This document shows, one piece after another, positions 10,857 to 19,023 of a stretch of DNA of 64,000 nucleotides (its first letter is position 1; every line of letters begins with the position of its first letter). Where the stretch lies: the NCBI GenBank assembly GCA_963755495.1, contig CAVWJS010000002.1, positions 310,001-374,000 of the forward strand. Direction: 5' to 3'. The notes below the pieces were generated by a model that saw only the letters and a program-made list of their open reading frames with translations, was not told where the DNA came from and did no database searches. The DNA comes from Bog-473 sp963755495. Lineage in GTDB: Bacteria > Actinomycetota > Acidimicrobiia > Acidimicrobiales > RAAP-2. A program made the translations under genes and the position numbers.

Positions 10857-11729
10857 TCAAGATGGTCCGTAATCGCCGTTCTCAGCCTGAGCTCCAAAAA
10901 AATCACGCAGGAGGGAGGCGAATGCCGCAGGCTCTTCGAATCCGGGCAGGTGGGCCACGCCTTCCATGACCACGAGGCGCGCGCCCGGAATCGCCCGCCC
11001 CAGTCCATGAGCGCGTGCTTTCATGTGGCCGAGATCGAGGTCCCCGACGACGACTAATACCGGACAGTGCACTTCTGACATACGGGACCACGCCTCGATG
11101 GAGGGCGCCGGCTCGTGGCCCGGGCTCTCGGCGTGAAGCGCGATGCGGTTCATATCGAGGGCGAGCTCGCGCCGCGGCCCGTGGACCCTCCCTTCGGGTG
11201 CATGGGGGCCGTCGACCCAAAGGCGGATCTCGCCCAAATTGAGAGCATCGAGTGCCCCGGCCGAATCGGCAGCCGCCAAGGTGTCCCAAATGGCCGTCTC
11301 GACCTGGTCAATCTCAGAGTCATCGACTGAGGGAGCTCCCGAGATCCCGGGAGCCACCAGAACCAAAGCGGCCACCCGCTCGGGATGGGTCAGGGTGAAG
11401 TCGAGCGCAATCTGACCGCCTCGGGAGTTTCCTACCAGCGCTACCTGGTCCAGAGACAAGGCATCGAGAATGGCCAGGAGATCGACCAACTGGTCGTGGG
11501 CCTCGGCCCGGTAGGTCGTCGTTCCGAAGCCCCGACGGTCATACGCCACGACCTCCATTTCGGGTGAAAGGTGATCCAGCACCTCCTGCCAGCTGCGCTT
11601 ATCGGAGATACCGGTGTGAAGGAAGACGACCGTGAACACACCCCCCGAACCCTGCCGGACCACCGAGAGGTGGGCTCGCCCGGAGGGAACTTCCAGGTCC
11701 TCTCGTAGCTCCGCGCCCTCCTCCGCCAC
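10857..11729 (-). CDS. Alpha/beta-fold hydrolase
   Basis: A 290-residue soluble hydrolase. The nucleophile elbow is GNSRGG (Ser, about residue 110), preceded by the oxyanion-region motif FLHTGISDKRSW near residue 35. The acid residue is probably the Asp of VVVGDLDLGH and the base the His of MEGVAHLPGFEEP near the end. It is transcribed divergently from glnA with 65 bp between starts, so they may share a control region. Substrate unknown; the family covers esterases, lactonases and haloperoxidase-like enzymes. Confidence 0.85.
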   Translation of the reverse strand: MAEEGAELREDLEVPSGRAHLSVVRQGSGGVFTVVFLHTGISDKRSWQEVLDHLSPEMEVVAYDRRGFGTTTYRAEAHDQLVDLLAILDALSLDQVALVGNSRGGQIALDFTLTHPERVAALVLVAPGISGAPSVDDSEIDQVETAIWDTLAAADSAGALDALNLGEIRLWVDGPHAPEGRVHGPRRELALDMNRIALHAESPGHEPAPSIEAWSRMSEVHCPVLVVVGDLDLGHMKARAHGLGRAIPGARLVVMEGVAHLPGFEEPAAFASLLRDFFGAQAENGDYGPS

Positions 11730-11794
11730 GCTCTCAGGGTACTGGCGCCATCGGGAATCGGCGAAGGGGGTCCAGCACCTGCGAAGCTTGTGGG

Positions 11795-13129
11795 GTGCAG
11801 AGCCAACGCGACTACGTGCTGCGAACCGTGGAAGAGCGGAGCATCCGCTTCGTCCAGCTCTGGTTCACCGATGTTCTCGGGACACCCAAGGGCTTCAACA
11901 TCACGTCGGCGGAGCTCGAGAACGCACTCGATGAAGGCATGACCTTCGATGGGTCGGCCATCGACGGCTTCAGTCGGGTGCAAGAGGCAGACGTTCTGGC
12001 CCGGCCTGATCCGAAGACCTTCCAGCTGCTGCCCTGGCACGACGACGACTCCGCCGTGGCCCGGGTGTTCTGCGACGTAGCCAACCTCGATGGCAGCCAC
12101 TTCAGCGGAGATCCCCGCCACACTCTGCGCCGGACCCTCGAGAAGGCGCGTTCCGCCGGATACACCTTCTTCGTGGCACCCGAGATCGAGTATTTCTACT
12201 TCGCCGATGCGGATCCCGTGCGCGGACCACAAACCCTCGACTCGGGTTCCTACTTCGACCTCAGCGTGGCCGATCTGACCAGCGACCTGCGCCGGCGGTC
12301 GGTGCTCATGCTCGAGGAGATGGGGATCCCCGTCGAGCACACACAGCATGAGGACGCCCACAGCCAGCACGAGATCGACCTGCGCTACACCGACGCCATG
12401 ACCATGGCCGACACCGTGATGACGGCCCGGATGGTGGTCAAGGAGATGGCCCGGCGCGAGGGCGTGTTCGCCAGCTTCATGCCGAAGCCCCTGGGCGGCG
12501 TGCAGGGGTCGGGCATGCACACCCATATCTCATTGTGGGAGGGTGAGCAGAACGCTTTTGTCGACGAGAGCGACGACTATGGGTTGTCTGACGTAGCCCG
12601 GCAGTTCATTGCGGGCCTCCTCCGCCATGCCCGCGAGATCACGGCGGTGACCAACCAATGGGTCAATTCCTACAAGCGGCTCATCGGCGGCTACGAGGCT
12701 CCGGTCCACGTCAGCTGGGCCCGCAACAACCGCTCAGCCTTGGTGCGAGTCCCGGTGGTCAAGCATGGCAAGCCGGAATCGACTCGCCTCGAGTACCGGG
12801 CACCGGACAGTGCGTGCAATCCGTATCTCGCCTTCTCGGTCATTTTGGCCGCCGGGCTGCGCGGCATCACCGAGGGCTACCCGCTGCCGACCGAGGCCGA
12901 CGCCAACCTCTTCAGCCTGTCCAATCGGGAACTGGCCCTGAAGGGGATCGAGTCTCTGCCTCCCAGCCTGCACGACGCAGTCAATGAGATGGAGCGCTCC
13001 GAGCTTCTGGCCGAGACCCTGGGCGACCACGTCTTCGAATGGTTCATCCGCAACAAGCGAGCCGAATGGGATGACTACCAATCCCAGGTGACACAGTTCG
13101 AGCTCGATCGCTACCTGCCCCAGCTGTGA
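11795..13129 (+). CDS. glnA: Glutamine synthetase, type I-alpha
   Basis: Condenses glutamate and ammonia using ATP. 444 residues, the length of GSI-alpha enzymes. MTFDGSAIDGFSR (substrate loop), FFVAPEIEYF (metal Glu), GSGMHTHISLW (catalytic His region), NSYKRLIGGYEAPV and RLEYRAPD follow the family order. At the place where GSI-beta has the adenylylated Tyr (NLYDLP), this protein reads NLFSLSN, so adenylylation control is not expected. GTG 11795 starts the protein. A GlnR-like regulator follows 64 bp downstream, consistent with nitrogen control. Confidence 0.96.
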   Translation: MQSQRDYVLRTVEERSIRFVQLWFTDVLGTPKGFNITSAELENALDEGMTFDGSAIDGFSRVQEADVLARPDPKTFQLLPWHDDDSAVARVFCDVANLDGSHFSGDPRHTLRRTLEKARSAGYTFFVAPEIEYFYFADADPVRGPQTLDSGSYFDLSVADLTSDLRRRSVLMLEEMGIPVEHTQHEDAHSQHEIDLRYTDAMTMADTVMTARMVVKEMARREGVFASFMPKPLGGVQGSGMHTHISLWEGEQNAFVDESDDYGLSDVARQFIAGLLRHAREITAVTNQWVNSYKRLIGGYEAPVHVSWARNNRSALVRVPVVKHGKPESTRLEYRAPDSACNPYLAFSVILAAGLRGITEGYPLPTEADANLFSLSNRELALKGIESLPPSLHDAVNEMERSELLAETLGDHVFEWFIRNKRAEWDDYQSQVTQFELDRYLPQL

Positions 13130-13193
13130 CACGACAACGAGACTGCCACGCACGACCCCGCAGCCGATGATGACCTCAATGACATCGCCCTAA

Positions 13194-13931
13194 ATGGACG
13201 CCCTCCTTTGCTTCCCACCGGCCCTCCCTGCTGAGGTGACGCTCGCTCTTCAGGGCGCCGGGCTCACGCACCGTGCCGTAGCGGGTCCCGAAGCGGTCGG
13301 CGATGGAACAGGGCAGGGCGATGGTCAGACCTGGTCCGGCGCCGTCGTGGTGGCCGGCGAAGACATGACCGCCGCCGTCGCCTTCTGCCGCCACATTCGC
13401 CTGCGAGAGGTGCCGCTAAGCCCGCTGCTGTTGGTCATCCGGGCCGAGCAGGTGGGGGAGCTCCTCTTGCGCGACGACCTCTTCGACGACTTCTGCGTCC
13501 TACCGGCGCGACCCGATGAGCTGACAGCCCGCCTCCAGCACCTCTTCTGGCGCAACGGTCAGAGCATGCGGCCGGACCTGATCGAGTACGGGCCACTCAT
13601 GCTCAACCTCGAGACGTACCAGGCCGCGGTGGCCGGACGAGTCCTCGACCTCACCTACATGGAGTACGAGCTTCTCCGGTTCTTAGCCGGTCATCCGGCC
13701 AAGGTGTTCACCCGCGAGACCCTGCTCAGCCGGGTCTGGGGCTACGAATACTACGGCGGCGCCCGCACGGTCGATGTGCACATCCGACGACTCCGGGCCA
13801 AGTTGGGCGAGGAGCACGCGCACCTGATCCAGACCGTGCGCTCAGTCGGCTACCGCTTCGGCCAGGTGGCCTGGCATCCCGGGCTGAATCAGAGGTCGAG
13901 CGGTTCCGGAGCAGAGCCCTCGGGGACGTAG
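13194..13931 (+). CDS. glnR: GlnR-like orphan OmpR-family response regulator
   Basis: Transcriptional regulator of nitrogen genes, judged by its similarity to the Streptomyces/Mycobacterium GlnR as I recall it. The N-terminal 110 residues form a degenerate receiver. The usual phospho-acceptor position reads VVVAGEDM with no Asp after the third strand, so phosphorylation-independent action is likely. The wHTH domain (about 125-225) carries RVLDLTYMEYELLRFLA, FTRETLLSRVWGYEYYGG and TVDVHIRRLRAKLG. It directly follows glnA, its expected target. The last 43 bp overlap the convergent RidA gene. Confidence 0.85.
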   Translation: MDALLCFPPALPAEVTLALQGAGLTHRAVAGPEAVGDGTGQGDGQTWSGAVVVAGEDMTAAVAFCRHIRLREVPLSPLLLVIRAEQVGELLLRDDLFDDFCVLPARPDELTARLQHLFWRNGQSMRPDLIEYGPLMLNLETYQAAVAGRVLDLTYMEYELLRFLAGHPAKVFTRETLLSRVWGYEYYGGARTVDVHIRRLRAKLGEEHAHLIQTVRSVGYRFGQVAWHPGLNQRSSGSGAEPSGT

Positions 13932-14278
13932 GCCCACGCTTCCACTTCGACCCGCGCCCCGGCCGGCAGTGCCGCAACCGCGACGGTGGAGCGAGTCGGC
14001 CGGTCGGGGAAATACTCGGCGAACACCTCGTTGACTGCCCCGAACTCGCTCAGGTCGATTAGATACAGGGTCGTCTTGACCACATCGCGCATCGTGGCGC
14101 CCTCGGTGCGCAAGACAGCGGCGACGTTGGCAAGCGCCTGGTGCAGTTGGGGAATCGTTCCGCCTTCTACCAAGACCGAAACTTCGCCCTTGTCGGTGGC
14201 CAGGCCTATCTGTCCCGACGTGATCACCCAGTCGCCGGCGCGTCGTACGGGTGAATAGGGACCCAGAGTCGGACTCAT
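13889..14278 (-). CDS. RidA-family protein (reactive enamine/imine deaminase)
   Basis: 129-residue YjgF/YER057c/UK114 protein that hydrolyses reactive enamine/imine intermediates. Family features visible are GPYSPVRRAGDWVITSGQIG, VKTTLYLIDLSEFGAVNEVF, the Arg of PTRSTVAVAALP and the final VEVEAWA. ATG 14278 is preceded by a strong AGGAGGAG ribosome site and lies inside the stop of the upstream molybdo-protein gene (ATGA, 14275-14278), making it the third gene of the erpA operon. The 3' end overlaps the convergent glnR by 43 bp. Confidence 0.93.
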   Translation of the reverse strand: MSPTLGPYSPVRRAGDWVITSGQIGLATDKGEVSVLVEGGTIPQLHQALANVAAVLRTEGATMRDVVKTTLYLIDLSEFGAVNEVFAEYFPDRPTRSTVAVAALPAGARVEVEAWAYVPEGSAPEPLDL

Positions 14279-16008
14279 CTCTTCTCCTCCTGCTGACCTG
14301 AATTGGTAACGGTGACACTCCTTCTCGCCGTGCTGCCGGCCCCGCCTCGTCGAGTAGGCCACTGAGGTGGCGCACCCTCGGCGATCCAGGCCGCGGCCGC
14401 CGTCGCGGCGAAAACTGTGTCCGAGCCATTGACCGGCCAGCGATCTTCTGCATGCAGAGCGACGTCAATATGTGGCATGTCGCGTGCCGCCAGAATCCCA
14501 AAGGAGCGGATGGTGAGGTCGAGCGGATCGCCATCGGCGTCCACTGCGATTCCCTCGGACCACACCAGACCCAGGGCCTGGTGGACCGCGCCCAGAACGT
14601 AGGAGCGCAACGTCACGGCGTCGAGGACCTCCCCGGCCCACACGTCGACAGAGACGAGTCCGCGGCCGGACGGGCCGCCATGGAGATCGAGGGTGACCAA
14701 GGCCCGGCCGGCCCCGGGCACGGTGAGGTCGCACTGGCCGGTCCCGACTTGATACCCCTTCGGACTCGAAGCGCGCTCCTCCAACGCCCGAAGGGTGTGC
14801 TGCGCCGCCAGTATTTCGGCCCAGGCCGCGCCGCGGAGCTCGCCGTCCACCTGGGGTCCGACGATGTCGACCTCCTCGACCACCACGGTGGGGGCGACTG
14901 CCCCAACGCGGGCGCGGAGTTCGGTCAGATCAGGCGAGCCTGACGTACGCCCGATCCGTACCACCCCAGAGCCGTCGGACCGGAGCCCGAGAGCGAGTGG
15001 TGGCCGCTTCGGCCCGTAGCGGACGACGTCCTCACGGCTCCAGAGCACCCGGACCCGGTCCTGCGTGGCCACCGAAAGCGCTTCCGCCCGCACGGGGGCT
15101 GGGCTACGCCGCTTTCCCCCGAAGGCGCCTCCATTGGCCAGCGGTGTTGCCGGCTTCCCGTCGGGAAGGCACCAGCTGGCATCGGGCTCGACATACGCCG
15201 GTTCCACCCACGTCGTCCGCAACGTGAGGGCCCACTCTCCGTCGCCCGAACCGGGAGCCTTGGGGACAGCAACCGGATAGACCAACGGCATCGTGCTGTT
15301 GCGCCCTTGCACCTTGGTCGCGTCGGATCGAGAAGCAACGAGATCGGCGGCCGCCAGCGTGGTGGCCGCTCCCAGCTGGACCAGGCTGCGGGCTGGCGCA
15401 CGGTCGTCAGCAAAGCCTCCGCCGCCCACCACGACCTCGCGGCCTGAGGTCTGGTCCGTCGAACCTTCTATCTGGGCTCGCCATTGAGCTAACAGCGGGT
15501 CGGCGAGCGGGACCGTTGTCGGCGTTGCACCGTCGATCCCGAGGGCCGCGCAGCCCGCCTCCACGATTGACTGCCATCCAGTGCACCGGCAGAGGTGGGC
15601 CAGGAGCGCTGACTCAACCGTTTGGCGGGTCAGGGGCCGGCTCCCCTTTTCGAGTGCGGCCAGTCGCATCAAGATTCCCGGGGTGCAAAAGCCGCATTGG
15701 CTGGCGCCGGCGGCGAGAAACGCTTCGACCCAGCGAGCTTGGAGATCAGCATCGAGCCCTTCAACCGTGGTCACCGACCGTCCGGCCACACGTCGGGCGG
15801 GAGTGACGCATGCCACGCGGGCAGTGCCATCAACCCAGACGGTGCAGCATCCGCACTGGCCTTGGGGGCTGCACCCGTCCTTGACCGAACGGCACCCCAA
15901 TTGCTCCCGGAGCGCGTCAAGGAGAGAGATTCCCTGATTGTCATCAATCTCGACCGTGTGCCCGTTAAGGAAAAAGGAAACGGCTGGCGCCGTGCGCGTT
16001 TCTCTCAG
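14275..16008 (-). CDS. Fused 2Fe-2S and molybdopterin-binding oxidoreductase (xanthine dehydrogenase family), shortened
   Basis: N-terminal [2Fe-2S] part of the CoxS/XdhC type: GCSPQGQCGCCTVWVDG is the plant-ferredoxin-type cluster, and SQCGFCTPG plus LCRCTGW form the second, helical cluster. It is joined directly to a piece of the molybdopterin subunit with the NGGAFGGKRRS pterin-contact motif and LWSREDVVRYGPKRPP. The large-subunit part is about 370 residues against about 750 in ordinary enzymes. No ATG/GTG/TTG precedes the conserved FFLNGHTVEIDD segment. CTG at 16008 overlaps the erpA stop (CTGA) and is the best start; TTG 15900 would cut the cluster domain. Substrate unknown. Genuine minimal enzyme or degenerate gene are both possible. 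Confidence 0.75.
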   Translation of the reverse strand: MRETRTAPAVSFFLNGHTVEIDDNQGISLLDALREQLGCRSVKDGCSPQGQCGCCTVWVDGTARVACVTPARRVAGRSVTTVEGLDADLQARWVEAFLAAGASQCGFCTPGILMRLAALEKGSRPLTRQTVESALLAHLCRCTGWQSIVEAGCAALGIDGATPTTVPLADPLLAQWRAQIEGSTDQTSGREVVVGGGGFADDRAPARSLVQLGAATTLAAADLVASRSDATKVQGRNSTMPLVYPVAVPKAPGSGDGEWALTLRTTWVEPAYVEPDASWCLPDGKPATPLANGGAFGGKRRSPAPVRAEALSVATQDRVRVLWSREDVVRYGPKRPPLALGLRSDGSGVVRIGRTSGSPDLTELRARVGAVAPTVVVEEVDIVGPQVDGELRGAAWAEILAAQHTLRALEERASSPKGYQVGTGQCDLTVPGAGRALVTLDLHGGPSGRGLVSVDVWAGEVLDAVTLRSYVLGAVHQALGLVWSEGIAVDADGDPLDLTIRSFGILAARDMPHIDVALHAEDRWPVNGSDTVFAATAAAAWIAEGAPPQWPTRRGGAGSTARRSVTVTNSGQQEEKR

Positions 16009-16370
16009 CTGAATGAAGAGCCACAGCCGCAGGTGCGGGTGGCGTTCGGGTTCACGATATGGAACCCAGCCCCCTGCAGTCCATCGCTGTAGTCGAGCGT
16101 CGAGCCCACCAAGAGCTCCGCACTGGCCGCGTCGACCACGACCCGAACCGTCCCGAACTCACGGACCACATCGTCGGCCATCACTTCGGAGTCGAAGAAC
16201 ATCTCATAGCTATAGCCCGAGCAGCCACCTGGCTTCACCGCCACTCGCAGAGCCAGCGAGTCGCCTTCCTCCTGGGCCAACAGTTCGGCCACTTTGGTGG
16301 TGGCAAGGTCGCTGAGGGTAACCGGAGCGGGCTTCTTGCCGATGTTGACCGAAGTCGTCATGGTGGTCAC
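16005..16370 (-). CDS. erpA: A-type iron-sulfur cluster carrier (HesB/IscA/ErpA family)
   Basis: Small scaffold/carrier protein that inserts Fe-S clusters into targets. The three conserved Cys are present: GGCSGYSYEM and, at the C-terminus, TCGCGSSF. GTG 16370 is preferred because AAGGAGG lies 5 bases upstream; ATG 16361 is a second option. The frame extends upstream but without family similarity. The stop overlaps the next gene by CTGA, so this carrier is co-translated with the 2Fe-2S molybdo-protein it may supply. Mrp, another Fe-S factor, diverges upstream. Confidence 0.93.
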   Translation of the reverse strand: MTTMTTSVNIGKKPAPVTLSDLATTKVAELLAQEEGDSLALRVAVKPGGCSGYSYEMFFDSEVMADDVVREFGTVRVVVDAASAELLVGSTLDYSDGLQGAGFHIVNPNATRTCGCGSSFS

Positions 16371-16526
16371 AGGAGCCTCCTTGTCGAGCGCCCTTGGCGC
16401 TGGCCGTACGCCGCACTGTGCTGCGGGAATAGAGAACATGTTACCGGTGCCCGACCAAGGTTTGTCCACACGGGACGAAAAGATCCGAGGGTCGGACCGG
16501 GCCGAACGGCCCGGAAGAATGGAATT

Positions 16527-16546
16527 TACCTACACGCAGGTAGAAT
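16527..16546 (+). promoter_or_regulatory. Inverted repeat overlapping a -10-like element upstream of mrp
   Basis: TACCT and AGGTA form a 5-bp inverted repeat with a 6-base spacer (16527-16542). TAGAAT at 16541-16546 resembles a -10 hexamer and lies 9 bp before the mrp ATG (16555). The erpA-mrp intergenic region could be a shared control point for Fe-S genes, but the repeat is short. Confidence 0.35.
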
Positions 16547-16554
16547 AGGACCTT

Positions 16555-17739
16555 ATGAGTCCCGGGTCGGACCCCACCTCCATCGTCGCCATTGAGCGCG
16601 AGGAACAAGTTCGTGAAAATTTGCGTGCCGTCATCGACCCTGAGCTGGGCGACACCATCGTCGACCTGGGCATGGTCCGGGCAGTCAGGGTCTCGGGCGA
16701 TCAGGTGCGCGTCGACGTCGCGCTCACCATCGCCGCCTGCCCCCTGCGTTCCCAGATCGAGAAAGATGTCCGCGGCCAGATCGAATCTTTGGACTGGGTG
16801 AGCTCCCTCGAAATCCGGATCGCCACCATGGATGCCCCCGAGCGTGCGGCAGTGATGGCGCGTGCCCGCTGGAAGGCTCGTGAGGACGCGCCCGAAACGG
16901 CCGTCCCCACCAGGACGCGCGTTCTGGCCATCGCCTCGGGCAAGGGCGGGGTCGGCAAGTCGTCGGTCACGGTCAACTTGGCCGTCGCCCTGGCCCAGCG
17001 AGGTCTCATCGTGGGCATTCTCGATGCCGACATCTGGGGCTTCTCCGTCCCGCGTCTGCTGGGCATGGAAGGCGCGGTCGAGGCCCGCCAGGGAAAGATG
17101 GTCCCTCTGGAGAAGAAGGTCGGCGACGGGCTGGTCCGGGTCCTTTCCATGGGGTTCCTCGCCGACGAGGAGCAGGCGATCATGTGGCGGGGCCTGAAGC
17201 TCAACCGGGCCGTGCAGCAGTTCCTCCAGGACGCACACTGGGGCGACCTGGACTATTTGCTGATCGACTTGCCTCCGGGCACGGGGGATGTGCAAATGGG
17301 TCTCGCCCGCCTCCTTCCCCGTACCGAAATGCTCGTCGTCACCACCCCGCCGCTGGCCGCCCAGAAGGTGGCTGCCAGGGCCGCTGACATGGCACGGAAG
17401 GGCTACCTCCGTGTGGCCGGGGTCGTGGAGAACATGAGCGACTTCACCTGCGAGCACGGCACCACGTACGCACTCTTCGGCTCCGGAGGCGGAACCCGCC
17501 TGGCCCATGGACTTGGCGTTCCACTTATCGGATCCATTCCCCTGCATCCTGATCTGGCAGCAGCGGGCGATGCCGGGACCCCGGTGGCCGGCGGCAACGG
17601 CGAGTTGGCACCCATCTTTGCTGAACTAGCTCGGGTGATCGCACTGGAGGTAGCTCCGCTGCTCGAGACGTCCTCCTGCTCGGCTCGCCTCGTCGAGCGG
17701 GTGGAGGCGGCCGTGGCGAGTGGCGAACATCCGCTCTGA
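16555..17739 (+). CDS. mrp: Mrp/ApbC-family Fe-S cluster carrier ATPase with N-terminal MIP18 domain
   Basis: P-loop ATPase that transfers Fe-S clusters. Residues 1-95 form a MIP18/DUF59 domain (VIDPELGDTIVDLGMV). The NTPase domain starts with a deviant Walker A GKGGVGKSS near 125, followed by DADIWGFSVPRLLG and LLIDLPPGTGD. The usual CxxC of Mrp proteins is reduced: the motif reads ENMSDFTCEHGTTY with one Cys. Divergent from erpA, which fits a role in Fe-S assembly. 394 residues is slightly long because of the C-terminal tail. Confidence 0.94.
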   Translation: MSPGSDPTSIVAIEREEQVRENLRAVIDPELGDTIVDLGMVRAVRVSGDQVRVDVALTIAACPLRSQIEKDVRGQIESLDWVSSLEIRIATMDAPERAAVMARARWKAREDAPETAVPTRTRVLAIASGKGGVGKSSVTVNLAVALAQRGLIVGILDADIWGFSVPRLLGMEGAVEARQGKMVPLEKKVGDGLVRVLSMGFLADEEQAIMWRGLKLNRAVQQFLQDAHWGDLDYLLIDLPPGTGDVQMGLARLLPRTEMLVVTTPPLAAQKVAARAADMARKGYLRVAGVVENMSDFTCEHGTTYALFGSGGGTRLAHGLGVPLIGSIPLHPDLAAAGDAGTPVAGGNGELAPIFAELARVIALEVAPLLETSSCSARLVERVEAAVASGEHPL

Positions 17740-17914
17740 GCCGGTACCGCTGCTTGAAAGGCCCTATGCCGGACCGACCCAGCGCCAGCGCGTGGTGACT
17801 CTCCCAGCGCTTCGGCCCTGCCCTCGTCGCAGGCCTGGAACCAACTCCACCAGCTCGCCCGGAACCAGCGCGGGGCCTACGCCCGTATCGGGCACCGCCT
17901 GAATCACCCCGGCA

Positions 17915-18952
17915 TCACGGGGAGTCCTTCCCGCCTGCCGCACCGAGGGTGACGCTGGCACCACCCTCGGTGGGCCCATCATCGGAATTCGCCGCTAATG
18001 AGACCGCTCGAATGGCATCGTTGAACTCTTCGGTGCCGCCGCGCAGCTCATCGGCGTCGTCGGCGCGCACGTCGTCGTACTCGTCGTCACCGGGCAACAG
18101 GATCCGCACCCCGTTCCCGTCGGCAATCAAACGCGGCTCAATGGTCGGCACCGAGCGTGAGGCGTTCTCGACCGCCTCCAACAGTTCGGCACTCGTGGCA
18201 AAGCGGCTGATTGCTTGGAGATTGCGGACGGTCGGGAAAATGATCTCGAAGTCGCCCCTTCGATGGCCCTCGAGGGCCCGGCGCGGCGAGATCCACACCT
18301 CTGCAATTGTCTCCCCCGCGTCGTGCGCGGCTTGCTGCCCCAGCGGGGCGGCCGCCACGAAAAATCGCGTGTCGTAGCGTCGTGGCGCCCCTCGCGGCGC
18401 GATCCAGTGGGCGAAATAGTGCACATCGCCGACCGACAACTGCAGACGCTCGTCACGACAGACGTCGAGGAAGCGACGCTGTCCCCGGTTCACCAAGGCA
18501 CGCTCGGCCACAAAGCGCCTCTCTTCCTCCACATCGCCGGCCAGGAGCGGCGGACCCTCGGGCCGTTCGGCCAACAAGAGGCCGGCTTCCTCGAACGTCT
18601 CGCGGAGCGCAGCGACCCAGTAGGCCAGGCCTCCGGTCTCGACGCCCAACAAGATGCTGGCTTCGACGTCGCTCCGCCCCTCTGACACTGCCTCAGCCTC
18701 TACGCCTCCGTCGAGCGGATCAACCGCTCCACCCGGGAAGACATAGGCCCCACCGACGAAATCGGACTTCAGGTTGCGGCGGACCATGAGTACTTCGACC
18801 GAGCTCTCACCGCCCTCGGGCTCCGCTGCGTCACGCACCAACATGAGAGTGGCCGCCGGTCGCAGGACCCCGGCATCTCCCCCTGCATCTCCCTGTGGGC
18901 GAGCGGCCTGCCTGCCAGAGACGGCAACGCGGTCGGGAGGGACGGAAGCCAC
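17915..18952 (-). CDS. NUDIX hydrolase, NUDT19-like
   Basis: Predicted pyrophosphohydrolase. A NUDIX box with REtfEEaGLL (ALRETFEEAGLLL, about residues 114-126) follows FVGGAYVFPGGAVD, and the interrupted spacing before the box is typical of the NUDT7/NUDT19-like (CoA-pyrophosphatase-related) group. The 345-residue length also fits. The C-terminal third is acidic and low in complexity. The start may lie downstream of 18952, because the first 30 residues are Arg/Gly-rich. Substrate not determinable. Confidence 0.85.
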   Translation of the reverse strand: MASVPPDRVAVSGRQAARPQGDAGGDAGVLRPAATLMLVRDAAEPEGGESSVEVLMVRRNLKSDFVGGAYVFPGGAVDPLDGGVEAEAVSEGRSDVEASILLGVETGGLAYWVAALRETFEEAGLLLAERPEGPPLLAGDVEEERRFVAERALVNRGQRRFLDVCRDERLQLSVGDVHYFAHWIAPRGAPRRYDTRFFVAAAPLGQQAAHDAGETIAEVWISPRRALEGHRRGDFEIIFPTVRNLQAISRFATSAELLEAVENASRSVPTIEPRLIADGNGVRILLPGDDEYDDVRADDADELRGGTEEFNDAIRAVSLAANSDDGPTEGGASVTLGAAGGKDSP

Positions 18953-19023
18953 GTTGCGAGGTTACCGGGATGGAGCAGAGCGCCCTCAAAATTGGCAAAG
19001 CCCTGGTCTACGCTGAGCCGCCC

